64,000 nt of DNA, taken from NCBI RefSeq assembly GCF_900110035.1, contig NZ_FOCF01000001.1, positions 744,001 through 808,000 of the forward strand, given 5' to 3'. Shown here piece by piece: positions 27,190 to 40,069 of the stretch. Position 1 is the first letter of the stretch, and the number at the start of each line of letters is the position of its first letter. A program made the position numbers and the translations under genes. This stretch comes from Sphingomonas gellani (GTDB lineage Bacteria > Pseudomonadota > Alphaproteobacteria > Sphingomonadales > Sphingomonadaceae). The notes beneath the pieces were generated by a model that was given only the letters and a program-made list of their open reading frames with translations, searched no databases and was not told the origin of the DNA.

Positions 27190-29451
27190 GTGCTGCGTTG
27201 CAATCTGCTTGCGGGCTGCGGCCTGTCCCTTGCGCTGCTGATGGCGGCGCCGCTGGCCGCGCAGGACCTTCAGACCCGACCGGCACCGCTGCCCGTCGCC
27301 CCCGAAGTGGCACCCGCCGACGCCGCTCCCGCCGCTGCGGGCGAAGACCAGATCCGTTTCAGCTCCAACACGCTCGAATATGACACCGACTCCGACACGG
27401 TCACTGTGACGGGTGAAGTGCGCATGCAGCGCGAGGACGAGCGGCTTCGCGCAGACAAGGTTGTCTGGAACCGCAAGACCGGCCGGGTCGTCGCAAGCGG
27501 CAACATCGCGGTCATCAACCCTCAGGGCGACGTTGCCTATGGCAATACGATCGAGCTGACCGATACGCTAAAGGACGGCGTGGTCGACAACATGCTGGTC
27601 GTGCTGTCGAAGGGTGGCCGCCTGGCCGCCGAACGCGGCACCCGACAGGACGATGGCACCGTCAACCTGACTCACGCGGCGTACACGCCCTGCGCCGTGA
27701 CGACGGGCGCCGGGTGCCCGAAGGAGCCGACGTGGAAGATCACGGCGGTACGGGTGACCTATCGGCCGGAACGCGGACGGGTCTATTACGACCATGCCCA
27801 AATCAACCTGTTCGGGCTGCCGACCATTCCCCTGCCCCGCTTTTCCCACCCGGTGGGTGGATCTGGCGGCAACGGCCTGCTTTCCCCCGACATCCGCTAT
27901 GATCGCGTGAACGGGATCGAGGCGGCTGTCCCTTACTACTTCGGGTTCGGTCCCAACCGGTACCTGACCGTGACCCCGCACGTCTTCTCCGGCTCGCTGC
28001 CGATGGTTCAGGCTGAATATGCTGCACTAGGGGATACGGGCGCGTTCCGGCTGACCGGCTATGCCACTGTCAGCCGCCGCAGCGACGACCTGACCAGCAC
28101 GGGCACCACGCTCAGCACCGAGGAGGCGTTTCGCGGCTACCTCGACGGGATCACGCGGTACCAGGTGGACCCGAACTGGAGCATCTCCGGATCGCTCCGT
28201 ATCGCAACCGACCGCACCTTCCTGCGGCGCTACGACATTTCGCGCGACGATCGCCTGCGCAGCAACCTCAGCGTGGAGCGGATCGACGCGGACAGCTACT
28301 TCTCGCTGAACGGCTGGTTCGTGCAGACGCTGCGCCTGAACGACCGTCAGGGGCTTCAGCCGATCGCCTTGCCCGAGATCGACTATCGCCGCCGCTTCGA
28401 CGAGGGACTGCTCGGCGGCCGCGTGACGGCACAGATCAACTCGCTGGCGATCACCCGCTGGGATGGCCAGGACACACAGCGCGCCTTTGCCAGCCTGCGC
28501 TGGGACCTGCGCAAGCTGACGACGCTGGGTCAGGAGGTGACGTTCACCGCCTTCGCCCGCGGCGATCTCTACAACACCGACGACACGCTGACCTCACCGA
28601 TCGTGTATCGCGGGCGCGAGGGGTTCCGGGGCCGGGCAATCGGCGCGTTGGCGGTGGACATGCGCTGGCCGTTCGTCGGCAGCTTCCTGGGGGGCGCACA
28701 GCGTGTGACGCCCCGGCTGCAGATCGTGGCATCCCCCCGGCTCAGCAACACTGCGGTTCCGAACGAAGACTCGCGGGCGGTCGACCTGGAGGACTCGAAC
28801 CTGTTCTCGCTCAACCGCTTCCCAGGGTACGACCGGTTCGAGGACTCGTCGCGCGCGACATACGGCCTGGAATATGCGCTCGACCTGCCGGGCCTGACTG
28901 TCAATGCCACGGTCGGGCAAAGCTATCGCCTGGATGAGCGCCCGACGATCCTCTACGAGGGCACGGGCCTGTCCGATCGCTTTTCCGACATCGTCGGGCG
29001 GACGGAATTGCGGTTTCGCGATTTCGTGTCGATCACCCACCGGTACCGGCTCGACAAGAACGACCTAGCGGTCCGGCGGAACGAGGTGGATGCCACCATC
29101 GGATCGCGCGGCACCTATGTGCTGCTCGGTTATCTGCGCCTCGACCGCAACATCTATCCGACCATCGAGGATCTTCAGGACCGGGAGGAGGCGCGTGTCG
29201 CCGGGCGGGTTCAGTTCGCCCGGTTCTGGTCCGCTTTCGGCTCCATGGTGATCGACCTGACGAACAAGGCGGAAGATCCGTTCTCCGTCGCCGACGGCTT
29301 CGATCCGGTCCGGCATCGGCTGGGCGTCCAATATGAGGACGATTGCCTGAAGGCGGGCCTGACCTGGCGTCGCGACTACAACAACACCGGCGACGCCCGG
29401 CGAGGCAACAGCTTCCTGTTGACGCTGGCATTCACCAACCTCGGCCGCTAA
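27190..29451 (+). CDS. lptD: LPS-assembly outer membrane protein LptD
   Basis: LptD is the outer-membrane beta-barrel that inserts lipopolysaccharide into the outer leaflet, working with LptE. The 753-residue protein starts at GTG and has a signal peptide with likely cleavage after LAA (residue 24). An OstA/LptA-like jellyroll (about 50-170; SNTLEYDTDSDTVTVTGEV) comes next, followed by a large C-terminal barrel ending in FTNLGR. Cysteines occur in the N-terminal domain (TPCAVTTGAGC) and near the C-terminus (DDCLKAG), fitting an inter-domain disulfide. It heads lptD-surA-pdxA-rsmA. Confidence 0.95.
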   Translation: MLRCNLLAGCGLSLALLMAAPLAAQDLQTRPAPLPVAPEVAPADAAPAAAGEDQIRFSSNTLEYDTDSDTVTVTGEVRMQREDERLRADKVVWNRKTGRVVASGNIAVINPQGDVAYGNTIELTDTLKDGVVDNMLVVLSKGGRLAAERGTRQDDGTVNLTHAAYTPCAVTTGAGCPKEPTWKITAVRVTYRPERGRVYYDHAQINLFGLPTIPLPRFSHPVGGSGGNGLLSPDIRYDRVNGIEAAVPYYFGFGPNRYLTVTPHVFSGSLPMVQAEYAALGDTGAFRLTGYATVSRRSDDLTSTGTTLSTEEAFRGYLDGITRYQVDPNWSISGSLRIATDRTFLRRYDISRDDRLRSNLSVERIDADSYFSLNGWFVQTLRLNDRQGLQPIALPEIDYRRRFDEGLLGGRVTAQINSLAITRWDGQDTQRAFASLRWDLRKLTTLGQEVTFTAFARGDLYNTDDTLTSPIVYRGREGFRGRAIGALAVDMRWPFVGSFLGGAQRVTPRLQIVASPRLSNTAVPNEDSRAVDLEDSNLFSLNRFPGYDRFEDSSRATYGLEYALDLPGLTVNATVGQSYRLDERPTILYEGTGLSDRFSDIVGRTELRFRDFVSITHRYRLDKNDLAVRRNEVDATIGSRGTYVLLGYLRLDRNIYPTIEDLQDREEARVAGRVQFARFWSAFGSMVIDLTNKAEDPFSVADGFDPVRHRLGVQYEDDCLKAGLTWRRDYNNTGDARRGNSFLLTLAFTNLGR

Positions 29452-29522
29452 GCCCGGGTTCAGCTAATCTGCGGCAACCATGGCTCGTTCTACAGCGCCG
29501 CACTTTTGAGGTTGGACAAGCA

Positions 29523-30866
29523 GTGAATCACAGTTTCGTACGCGCCGCGATCGGCATGGTTGCGACCGTCGCGCTGACGGCATCGGGCGGCGCCCAGACG
29601 GTCACCGACAAGAGTGTGCCCGAAACCAATCTGGACCTGCCGCAGAACCTGCAGATCTTTGGCAAGGTGGACCCCAACGTCCGCAAGCCGACCGCTATCG
29701 TCAACGATTCCGTCATCACCGGCACCGACGTCGACCAGCGCACCGCCCTGATCCTGATGGCCAATGACGGCGAGGTGCCCGGCGGCGACCGCAACGCGCT
29801 GAAGCTTCAGGTCCTGCGCCAGTTGATCGACGAGACGCTCCAGATCCAGGAGGCGAAGACCGCCGACATCACCGTCACCACCAACGAGTTGAACCAGAGC
29901 TTCAACGGGGTCGCGGCGCGCTTTCGGCAAAGCCCGGAGGAATTCCGCGCATCGCTGCGCAAGGCAGGCAGCTCGGAACGCTCCCTCCGCCGCCAGATCG
30001 AGGGCGGCCTCGCGTGGCAGCGCTACCTCCGCAAGCGGGTGGAGCCGTTCATCAACGTCGGCGACGAGGAAGTGCAGTCGGTGCTCGACCGGCTGAAGCA
30101 GTCGCAGGGCCAGGAGGAATTCGCGGTTAAGGAGATCTACCTCTCCGCTCAGCCGGGCAATTCCCAGCAGGTGATCGGCAACATGCGCCAGATCGTGGCC
30201 GAAATCCAAAAGGGGCAACAGCCATTTGAGTATTTCGCGCGACGCTTCTCGGAGGCATCGACGCGGGCGGTGAACGGCGATCTCGGCTGGGTGCGTGCGT
30301 CGCAGCTGCCGGACGCCTTGTCCAATGCCCTGCAGAGCATGCAGGTCGGGCAGGTCGCCGGACCGGTCGAGGTTCCCGGCGGCTACTCGTTGCTGTACCT
30401 GACTGACAAGCGTCGCGTCGGCGCGGTCGACCCACGCGATGCGCGGCTCAGCCTGAAGCAGATGACCGTCCGCTTCCCCTCGGGCGTCTCCTCTGCCGAG
30501 GCGTCGGCTCGTACCGCCGCCTTTGCCAAGGCGATCCAGTCGCTGCGCGGGTGCGGCAGCGTGGAGAAGGTCGCGGCCGCGATCGACGCAGACGTGGTCG
30601 ACAACGACACGATCCGCATCCGCGACCTGCCGCCGCAGTTGCAGGACATCATGTTGAAGCTTCAGGTCGGTGAGGCGACACCGCCGTTCGGCTCTCCGGA
30701 ACAGGGCGTGCGCACGCTCGTGATCTGCGGCCGCGACGACGCCCGCGTGGCCAGCCTGCCCGGTGCCGATCAGGTCCAGAACCAGCTGGAGCAGCAGCGG
30801 GTGAACCTGCGCGCCGATCAGAAGCTGCGCGACCTGCGTCGCGACGCCGTGGTGGAATATCGCTGA
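29523..30866 (+). CDS. surA: Periplasmic chaperone/peptidyl-prolyl isomerase SurA
   Basis: SurA escorts unfolded beta-barrel proteins, including LptD, to the outer membrane. The 447-residue protein starts at GTG (29523) and has a signal peptide ending near GGAQ. A SurA N-terminal helical domain follows (about 45-190; VNDSVITGTDVDQR), then a parvulin domain (about 195-300; FSEASTRAVNGDLGWV). The C-terminal region, where other SurA proteins have a second parvulin domain, is divergent. It lies between lptD and pdxA, a conserved order. No terminator is evident in the 71 bases after lptD. Confidence 0.93.
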   Translation: MNHSFVRAAIGMVATVALTASGGAQTVTDKSVPETNLDLPQNLQIFGKVDPNVRKPTAIVNDSVITGTDVDQRTALILMANDGEVPGGDRNALKLQVLRQLIDETLQIQEAKTADITVTTNELNQSFNGVAARFRQSPEEFRASLRKAGSSERSLRRQIEGGLAWQRYLRKRVEPFINVGDEEVQSVLDRLKQSQGQEEFAVKEIYLSAQPGNSQQVIGNMRQIVAEIQKGQQPFEYFARRFSEASTRAVNGDLGWVRASQLPDALSNALQSMQVGQVAGPVEVPGGYSLLYLTDKRRVGAVDPRDARLSLKQMTVRFPSGVSSAEASARTAAFAKAIQSLRGCGSVEKVAAAIDADVVDNDTIRIRDLPPQLQDIMLKLQVGEATPPFGSPEQGVRTLVICGRDDARVASLPGADQVQNQLEQQRVNLRADQKLRDLRRDAVVEYR

Positions 30867-30879
30867 CGAGGCCGGTGCG

Positions 30880-31878
30880 ATGACCGCACCCCTCGCGATT
30901 TCCATGGGCGATCCGGCCGGGATCGGACCGGAGATCATCGCAAAGGCCTGGTCTGCCCGTCATGAGGCATCGCTGCCGCCGTTCGTGGCGATCGGCGATG
31001 TCCGCGCGCTCGCGCGCGTCTGGGACGGACCGGTCCGAACAGTCGGGGGGCTTGAGGACGTCGCGGGCACCTTTGCCGACGCGCTACCGGTGTTGCAGGT
31101 GGAGGATGCGGGCGACATCACGCCAGGCCAGCCCGATATCGAAGGCGCGCGTTGCGCCCTTCACGCGCTGGAGCTGGCGGCGGGCCTGGTTCGCTCGGGT
31201 GCCGCATCAGCGCTGGTCACCGGCCCTGTGTCCAAGGCGCAGCTTTACGGCGCTGGCTTCACCCATCCGGGCCAGACAGAGTTCGTTGCGGAGCGGTGCG
31301 GCGTGGCCGGTGAGAACGCCGTGATGATGCTGGCCGGACCCAGCCTGCGTGTCGTGCCGATCACCACCCACGTCCCTCTCGCCGCCGTGTCGTCCCTGCT
31401 CACTGTCGACCTGATCGTCGCAAAGACACGGGCGACCGCGCGCGGCCTGGTCCGCAACTTCGGCATCGAGGCGCCGCGCCTCGCGTTCGCAGGGTTCAAC
31501 CCCCATGCGGGCGAGGGCGGCGCGATCGGGCGGGAGGAGATCCAGGTGATCGAACCCGCTCTGCGCCAGTTGCGCGAGGAAGGGATCGACGCGCGCGGCC
31601 CGTTTGCGGCCGACACCCTGTTCCACGCCCGCGCCCGTCGTGAGTATGACGTCGCTCTTTGCGCGTACCACGACCAGGCGCTGGTGCCGCTCAAGACGCT
31701 GCACTTCGACGAAGGCGTCAACATCACGCTCGGCCTGCCGATCGTGCGGACCTCGCCCGACCACGGCACCGCGTTCGGCATCGCCGGCCGGAACGAAGCG
31801 CATCCCGGCGCAATGATCGCGGCGATCGCCATGGCGCAACAGGCGAGCATCTTCCGCGCCGCCAGCCTGTCCTGCTGA
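30880..31878 (+). CDS. pdxA: 4-hydroxythreonine-4-phosphate dehydrogenase
   Basis: PdxA is an NAD-dependent enzyme of the pyridoxal phosphate pathway. The 332-residue protein begins [12 protein letters not shown], contains [19 protein letters not shown] (metal histidine), [10 protein letters not shown] and the C-terminal [10 protein letters not shown], then [14 protein letters not shown]. Metal-binding histidines in these motifs are intact. It starts 13 bases after surA and is followed two bases later by rsmA, so it is within the lptD operon. Confidence 0.97.
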   Translation: MTAPLAISMGDPAGIGPEIIAKAWSARHEASLPPFVAIGDVRALARVWDGPVRTVGGLEDVAGTFADALPVLQVEDAGDITPGQPDIEGARCALHALELAAGLVRSGAASALVTGPVSKAQLYGAGFTHPGQTEFVAERCGVAGENAVMMLAGPSLRVVPITTHVPLAAVSSLLTVDLIVAKTRATARGLVRNFGIEAPRLAFAGFNPHAGEGGAIGREEIQVIEPALRQLREEGIDARGPFAADTLFHARARREYDVALCAYHDQALVPLKTLHFDEGVNITLGLPIVRTSPDHGTAFGIAGRNEAHPGAMIAAIAMAQQASIFRAASLSC

Positions 31879-31880
31879 AG

Positions 31881-32708
31881 ATGGAGCCGACCGCTCCGTT
31901 GCCTCCCCTGCGGGACGTGATCGCACGCCACGGCCTGTCGGCGAGCAAGGCGTTGGGGCAGAACTTCCTGTTCGACGGTCAGCTGCTCGCGCGGATCGCT
32001 GCCATCCCCGGCGACCTGAACGATGCGGAGGTGCTGGAGGTCGGCCCCGGTCCGGGCGGTCTGACGCGTGCCCTGCTGGCGGCGGGCGCACGGGTTACCG
32101 CCATCGAGCGGGACGCGAGGTGCATCCCGGCGCTCGAGGAACTGAGCGCCGCCTTTCCGGGGCGGCTGCGCCTGATCGAAGGCGATGCGCTGGCGGTCGA
32201 CGCGCCGACCTTGTTCACCGGGCGTCCGCACATCGTCGCTAATCTGCCCTATAACGTCGGCACCGCGCTGCTGGTCGGGTGGCTGAGCGGCGCGTGGCAG
32301 CCGTGGTGGCAATCGCTGACCCTGATGTTCCAGAAGGAGGTGGCGGAACGGATCGTCGCCGCGCCCGGATCATCGGCTTACGGACGGCTAGCGGTGCTGG
32401 CCCAGTGGCGCAGCACGGCGCGGATCGCGATGCCGGTCCACCGCTCCGCCTTTACCCCGCCGCCAAAGGTGATGTCCGCGGTGGTGGCGATCGCGCCGAC
32501 TGCCGCGCCGGAGGGCGTCGAGGTGGCGACGCTGGAACGGCTGACCGCGGCCGCCTTTGGTCAACGACGCAAGATGCTGCGTCAAAGCTTGAAGGCGATG
32601 CCCGGTGCGCTTGCCGCGCTGGACACGGTCGGCATCGACGCGACCCGACGTGCGGAAACGTTGACGGTCGCCGACTTCGTCGCGGCCGCCCGCGCTATTC
32701 GGGCGTAG
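31881..32708 (+). CDS. rsmA: 16S rRNA dimethyladenosine transferase RsmA (KsgA)
   Basis: RsmA dimethylates two adjacent adenosines near the 3' end of 16S rRNA during small-subunit maturation. The 275-residue protein shows LGQNFLFDG, the SAM-binding [14 protein letters not shown], the catalytic NLPYNVGT (motif IV) and [12 protein letters not shown]. The ATG at 31881 is two bases after the pdxA stop. Its last 14 bases overlap the convergent TPR gene, so the operon ends without room for a separate terminator. Confidence 0.97.
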   Translation: MEPTAPLPPLRDVIARHGLSASKALGQNFLFDGQLLARIAAIPGDLNDAEVLEVGPGPGGLTRALLAAGARVTAIERDARCIPALEELSAAFPGRLRLIEGDALAVDAPTLFTGRPHIVANLPYNVGTALLVGWLSGAWQPWWQSLTLMFQKEVAERIVAAPGSSAYGRLAVLAQWRSTARIAMPVHRSAFTPPPKVMSAVVAIAPTAAPEGVEVATLERLTAAAFGQRRKMLRQSLKAMPGALAALDTVGIDATRRAETLTVADFVAAARAIRA

Positions 32709-33195
32709 CGGTCAGCTTCTTCTCGACCTGAGCCGTCGTGACCGGCGGCCCCTTCGCAATGGCGGCCGACAATTCGGTCGCCTCGCCACACGTCGTTTTG
32801 CAGAGCTTGCGGATCTTTGCCAGGTTCTGGCGGGCGAGGTTGACCGCACCCTTCTGCACCAGCGCTTCACCCTGCCCGCTCAGCGCCGACAGGTCGTTCG
32901 GCTCCAGCAACAGCGCCTCACGGTACAGCCGGATGGCCTTGCCGGGCAGTCCGCGCGAGTCCGCGATTTGGGCCAAGGTGACGAACGCGCCACGATTGCG
33001 CGGGTCGACCGCGGCGGCGGTCTCGATAAGGTCGGTCGCCCCGTCCACGTCACCGGCCGCGCGTGCCGCCTTTCCCTGGTTCAGCAATTGCATCGACCGC
33101 GCATCGATCTGATCGTCAGGCTTCTGGCCGCTCAGCGATGTCGACATGCACACCACAGCCAGCGTGGCGGCAAGGGCGACGGAAGATACGCGCAT
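32695..33195 (-). CDS. Exported tetratricopeptide-repeat protein
   Basis: A 166-residue protein with an N-terminal signal peptide ([15 protein letters not shown]). The mature part carries about two to three TPR units, seen as alternating helices in [40 protein letters not shown] and [20 protein letters not shown]. TPRs mediate protein contacts, and no catalytic residues are visible. The start at 33195 is preferred to an upstream ATG at 33222 because it places the signal peptide at the N-terminus. It follows rsmB by 33 bases and overlaps the rsmA end by 14 bases. The partner is unknown. Confidence 0.85.
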   Translation of the reverse strand: MRVSSVALAATLAVVCMSTSLSGQKPDDQIDARSMQLLNQGKAARAAGDVDGATDLIETAAAVDPRNRGAFVTLAQIADSRGLPGKAIRLYREALLLEPNDLSALSGQGEALVQKGAVNLARQNLAKIRKLCKTTCGEATELSAAIAKGPPVTTAQVEKKLTATPE

Positions 33196-33228
33196 CAAGA
33201 ACTCCACCGGAGGCACCCGCACCGCGTA

Positions 33229-34413
33229 TCACGGTGCCCGCAGGCGTGCGACAAAAAACCCGTCCGTATCGTCGTTCAGGGGATCCATCCGCACCCCATG
33301 CCCGTGCGGCCGGCCGAGCGGCAGAACCGGCACCTCCACCGCCCAGCCCGCATGTGCGGCAAGGAATGTTTCGACCTGGTCGCTGCCCTCCTCATCCAGC
33401 AGCGAGCAGACGACATGCACCAGCACGCCGCCCGGCCTGACGAGCATGGCGGCCAGGTCGAGCAGCCGGCGCTGCGTCTGGACCAGCCGCTCGAGACGTG
33501 CCGGATTGAGCCGCCAACGCGCCTCCGGATTGCGCCGCCACGTCCCCGTGCCCGAACAGGGCGCGTCCACCAACACCGCATCAGCCGCGCCGGCAAGATC
33601 GGTCAGCCGGTCGGTTTCGCGATTGGGGTCGAGCAGCCGGATCTCGGCAATGCTGACCCCCGCACCCTCCGCTCGCGGGGCAAGCCGCGACAAGCGTGCA
33701 CGATCGGTGTCACAGGCGATCAGCCGCCCCCAATCCTCCATCGCCGCAGCCAGCGCCAACGTCTTGCCTCCGGCGCCGGCACACAAGTCCACGATGACTG
33801 CCCCGGGCTCGGCCGGAACCGCAAGCGTCACGGCCTGGCTGCCGGCGTCCTGTATCTCGGCCAAGCCATCGACCATCATCGGCAGCTGCTCCACCGCGGT
33901 GCCGGTGGCAAGCCGCATGGCGTTCGGCAGACCGGGCACGGCAGCAGCGCCCTCGATCTCCCGCAACAATGGCTCACGCTCTGCCTTCAGGCGATTGACC
34001 CGCAGGTCGAGGGGCGCGCGCCCGACCAGCGCAGCCATGGCATCCGCCGACAAGCCCGATCGGACCATCGCCTTCTCCAGCCACGCTGGCACTACGCCGG
34101 CAACCGCGCGGGGTTCATTGGCGATGATCGGCTCAGGCCCATGCGCCGAGCCATCGAAGCTGGACGCCAAACCGGGATCGGCATCGGCAAGGGCGACCAT
34201 CACCGCACGCCCGCTCGGTGGAGCCTCGCCGCTGTGCCGGATTGCGCGATAGACGAGTTCGCGCACCGCCCGCCGGTCCTTCGACCCGGCATAGCGGCGC
34301 GCGGCGAAATAGCGTCCGATCAGCGTGTCGGCCGCCGCGCCCCCGCCGGAGGCCGCGGCGATGATGTCGTCGAGAAGCTCGATCGCGGCTTGAACACGGG
34401 CAGCGGGTGTCAT
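33229..34413 (-). CDS. rsmB: RsmB-like rRNA cytosine methyltransferase
   Basis: RsmB and its relatives methylate cytosine C5 in 16S rRNA. The 394-residue protein has an N-terminal NusB-like helical region (about 1-130) and a C-terminal SAM-dependent domain with VDLCAGAGGKTLALAA (SAM site) and two cysteines in VDAPCSGTG and VVCSLLDEEG, the usual motif IV and VI positions. The second motif reads VVCS rather than TCS, a mild deviation. It starts three bases after the guaB stop. Assignment to RsmB rather than another RsmB-like enzyme is by overall architecture. Confidence 0.85.
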   Translation of the reverse strand: MTPAARVQAAIELLDDIIAAASGGGAAADTLIGRYFAARRYAGSKDRRAVRELVYRAIRHSGEAPPSGRAVMVALADADPGLASSFDGSAHGPEPIIANEPRAVAGVVPAWLEKAMVRSGLSADAMAALVGRAPLDLRVNRLKAEREPLLREIEGAAAVPGLPNAMRLATGTAVEQLPMMVDGLAEIQDAGSQAVTLAVPAEPGAVIVDLCAGAGGKTLALAAAMEDWGRLIACDTDRARLSRLAPRAEGAGVSIAEIRLLDPNRETDRLTDLAGAADAVLVDAPCSGTGTWRRNPEARWRLNPARLERLVQTQRRLLDLAAMLVRPGGVLVHVVCSLLDEEGSDQVETFLAAHAGWAVEVPVLPLGRPHGHGVRMDPLNDDTDGFFVARLRAP

Positions 34414-34416
34414 CGC

Positions 34417-36748
<2,332 letters not shown>

Positions 36749-38299
36749 GCTGAAGGATGTCGGCCGCGATCTGGCGGTGCGGTGGTCCGGACAGGTTTCG
36801 CTGACCCAGCGCATCCTGGCGATCAACATCATCGCGCTTCTGCTGCTCGCCGGCGGGTTCTTCTACCTCGATTCCTACCGGACGCGCATCCTCGACAGCC
36901 GCGCCGATCAGGCGATGCGGGAGGCGCGATTGTTGGCCGAGGCGCTAGACGCGACAAACGGCGACGGCCGCGACGCCCTGATCCAGCGGCTGGCGCGGGA
37001 CAGCGGCACGCGCGTGCGCCTGTACGATCGACAGGCGCGGCTGCTGGCCGACAGCCGCCAGCTCGGCATCCGCAACATGGTGCTGATCGATCCGGACAAG
37101 GACGACAATGGCCAGCGCATCGCACGGTTGCTCGACGCGGGCATCGACACGGTGGTCGGCGCGGTGCGGGCGCCGCTGTATCGCGAACGCCGCGATGGCG
37201 CCGCGTGGCCGGATGTCGCGGCCTCGCTGAAAGGCGCCACCTCTGCGACCGTCTGGCGCGCACCCGACCGTACACCCGTCGTCACCGCCGCGGCTCCGCT
37301 GACAACCGGCGGAGCGTTGATGACCACGGTCAATGCCCGCGACGTGACGCAGACGGTGAGGGTGGAGCGGTTCCGTCTGAGCGTCGTGCTGCTGGTCACC
37401 ACGCTGGTGTCGGTCCTCCTCTCGCTCTTCCTGGCGCGCACCATCGTCCGCCCGATCCGGCGCCTCGCCCGTGCCGCGGTCAGGGTCCGCCTGGGCCGCG
37501 CGCGCGAGGTGGTGGTTCCCCGCCTGCCCGACCGGCGCGACGAGATCGGCATGCTGGCGCGCGCTTTGTCCGACATGAGCCTGGCGCTCAGAGCACGCAT
37601 CGATGCGACGGAGGCATTCGCGGCCGACGTCACCCATGAGCTGAAGAACCCCCTCGCCTCCCTTCGCTCCGCGGTGGATGGCTTGGGCAGGGTGCAGGAC
37701 CCGGAGTTGCGCGCACGCTTGCTCACCATCGTCCATGACGATGTCCGACGACTCGATCGTCTGATCACCGACATTTCGGAAGCATCTCGCCTCGACGCGC
37801 AGCTCAGCCGGGCCAAGTTCGAGCCGATCGACCTGTCGGCGCTGCTCGATGGCCTCGTGACCCAGCGCGTCACCCGTGGACTGGAACGCGACACCCGCCT
37901 GCGCTTCGACGCGCCTGGACAGACGCCTCTGGTCGTCAACGGCGAAGGCACAAGGCTGGAGCGGGTGTTTGAGAACCTGATCGACAACGCGCAATCCTTC
38001 TCCCCCGATGGCGGCCTGGTCGCGATCACCGCCGTCGCCCGGGCGGACGATGTGGAGGTACGGGTAGAGGACGAGGGTCCGGGCGTTCCGGAGGATGCGC
38101 GGGAGGCGGTGTTCGGACGCTTCCATTCCGTCCGCCCGGCGACCGAGACGTTCGGTCAGCATTCCGGCCTAGGCCTCGCCATTGCGCGGGCGATCGTGGA
38201 GGGGCATGGCGGCACCATCATGGTCGAATCCCGCGAAGATCGTATCAGCGGCGCACGCTTCGTGGTTCGCCTGCCGCGCGCCGGACCACGTGGCGGCCG

Positions 38300-38740
38300 G
38301 TGACTGTGACGCAGCTGACCCTTCACGCCACCAGCGTCACGATCGGTGGGGTTGCGGTACTGTTTGAGGGGCCGTCCGGTATCGGCAAATCCGACTTGGC
38401 GCTGAGGCTGATCGACAGGGGCGCGACGCTCGTCAGCGACGATTACACACGACTGCACCGCGATGGAGACCGGCTGATCGCCAGTGTCCCGCCCAACGTC
38501 GCCGGACGGATCGAGGTGCGCGGGCTCGGGATCGTCGAGATGCCGCATGTCCCGGCCGCCCCGGTCGCCCTGCTGGTCACGCTTTGCGACACCGTGGAGC
38601 GCATGCCCGAACCCGCCAGTCGAGCGCTTTTCGACCTTGCCTGTCCGACGATGATGCTGGATGCGAGGCCCGCCTCCGCTGCGCTGAAGGTCGAGCTGGC
38701 GATGAGGACCCTTTCGATCGAACTGGGACGCGCCGGCTGA
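38300..38740 (+). CDS. hprK: Short HPr kinase/phosphorylase
   Basis: HprK phosphorylates HPr on a regulatory serine. The 146-residue form has only the catalytic C-terminal domain, the usual condition in alphaproteobacteria, where the N-terminal domain of Gram-positive HprK is missing. Walker A is GPSGIGKS (24-31), and the HprK signature region reads RIEVRGLGIVEMP. The GTG start at 38300 overlaps the kinase stop by four bases, and the stop overlaps the rapZ start by one base. Its target serine is present in the HPr encoded downstream. Confidence 0.92.
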   Translation: MTVTQLTLHATSVTIGGVAVLFEGPSGIGKSDLALRLIDRGATLVSDDYTRLHRDGDRLIASVPPNVAGRIEVRGLGIVEMPHVPAAPVALLVTLCDTVERMPEPASRALFDLACPTMMLDARPASAALKVELAMRTLSIELGRAG

Positions 38741-39645
38741 TGCAACCGCCCGATATCCTGCTGGTGACCGGCCTTTCCGGCGCCGGGCGTGTGACCGTGC
38801 TGAAAACGTTGGAGGATCAGGGCTGGGAAGTGGTCGACAACCTGCCGCTCGGCCTGATCGACCAGTTGCTGCGCGCCACGCCGCCGGACGCGGGCAGTGG
38901 CACGGCGAGCAAGCGGATCGCGATCGGTCTCGGGTCCCGGACCCGCGATTTCGACACCACCTCCATCATCGCGCACGTGCGGGAATTGGAGCGGTCCACC
39001 GGCCTCGACATCGGCACCCTGTTCCTCGACTGCGCCACGGAGGAAATCGAACGCCGCTATAGCGAGACGCGCCGCCGCCATCCCCTCGCCCCCGACCGGC
39101 CCGTTGCGGACGGCATCGCGCGGGAACGGGAGATGCTGCAACCGCTGCGAGACTGGGCCGACCGGCTGATCGACACCACGGACCTGAAAGCGAATCAGCT
39201 GGCCCAGCTGGTCCGCGACGGCTTCGGTGGAGGCCGCGCCTCCACCCTGTCGGTAATGAGCTTCGGCTTCTCGCGCGGATTGCCGCGCAACGCCGACCTG
39301 GTGTTCGACATGCGCTTCCTGCGCAATCCGCATTGGGTTGCGGAGCTGCGGCCCCGTACCGGGCTCGACCCCAGCGTTGCCGCCTATATCATCGAGGATC
39401 CGGCCTACGAACCGGCGATCTCGCGGATCGAGGATCTGCTCGCGCTGCTGCTTCCCCGCTACCAGGCGGAGGGCAAGGCGTATGTTACCGTCGCGATCGG
39501 TTGTACCGGAGGGAAACACCGGTCCGTCCATGTGGCCGATCGCATCGCGGCATGGTTGCGTCGCAAGGGTTTTTCGCCCACGATGACCCATCGCGATCTG
39601 GTGGCCCAGGCCCCATCGCTGGAAGGGACGCCTGCGGGCAGATGA
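38740..39645 (+). CDS. rapZ: RapZ family protein with an altered Walker A motif
   Basis: RapZ in enterobacteria binds small RNA and glucosamine-6-phosphate signals to control GlmS; in other bacteria its role is less clear. The 301-residue protein matches the family: N-terminal ATPase-like domain with EVVDNLP and LDCATEEIERRYSETRRRHPL, and the C-terminal domain with SFGFSRGLP and IGCTGGKHRSVHVAD. The Walker A is GLSGAGRVT (11-19), with arginine where lysine is expected. The codons CGT GTG ACC support this. It sits between hprK and the EIIA gene, a common order. Confidence 0.93.
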   Translation: MQPPDILLVTGLSGAGRVTVLKTLEDQGWEVVDNLPLGLIDQLLRATPPDAGSGTASKRIAIGLGSRTRDFDTTSIIAHVRELERSTGLDIGTLFLDCATEEIERRYSETRRRHPLAPDRPVADGIAREREMLQPLRDWADRLIDTTDLKANQLAQLVRDGFGGGRASTLSVMSFGFSRGLPRNADLVFDMRFLRNPHWVAELRPRTGLDPSVAAYIIEDPAYEPAISRIEDLLALLLPRYQAEGKAYVTVAIGCTGGKHRSVHVADRIAAWLRRKGFSPTMTHRDLVAQAPSLEGTPAGR

Positions 39646-39661
39646 CTGGATTGCTTGCCTG

Positions 39662-40069
39662 ATGATCGGCCTTGTTCTGGTGACTCACGGTCATCTCGCC
39701 GACGAGTTCGTGACCGCGATGGTGCATGTGGTGGGCCCTCAGGAAGGTGTCGCCACGATCGCCATTGGGCCAGAGGACGACATGGAGGAGCGCCGCGCCG
39801 ACATCGCGGCGGCGATCGCGCGCGTCGATGCGGGGCGCGGCGTGATCGTCCTCACCGACCTGTTCGGGGGTACGCCCTCCAATCTTGCCATTTCCCTGAT
39901 GGAGCGCGGCCGGGTGGAGGTGATCGCGGGCATGAACCTTCCCATGCTGATTCGCCTGGGCTCAGCGCGCAAGTCGATGAAGGTCGTCGAGGCGGTGGCC
40001 GCCGCACGGGAGGCTGGCCGCAAGTACATCTCGGTCGCGTCCGAAGTATTGGGTGAGGCCGCGGCATGA
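39662..40069 (+). CDS. Mannose-type PTS EIIA component
   Basis: A stand-alone EIIA domain of the mannose-type PTS family. The 135-residue protein opens MIGLVLVTHGHLA, placing the phosphorylated histidine at H9 (THG motif). It also contains VLTDLFGGTPSNLA and MNLPMLIRL, typical of the fold. No EIIB, IIC or IID sugar permease is in the window, so it likely acts in regulation rather than sugar import (inference from context). It overlaps the HPr gene by four bases (40066-40069) and is 16 bases after rapZ. Confidence 0.92.
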   Translation: MIGLVLVTHGHLADEFVTAMVHVVGPQEGVATIAIGPEDDMEERRADIAAAIARVDAGRGVIVLTDLFGGTPSNLAISLMERGRVEVIAGMNLPMLIRLGSARKSMKVVEAVAAAREAGRKYISVASEVLGEAAA

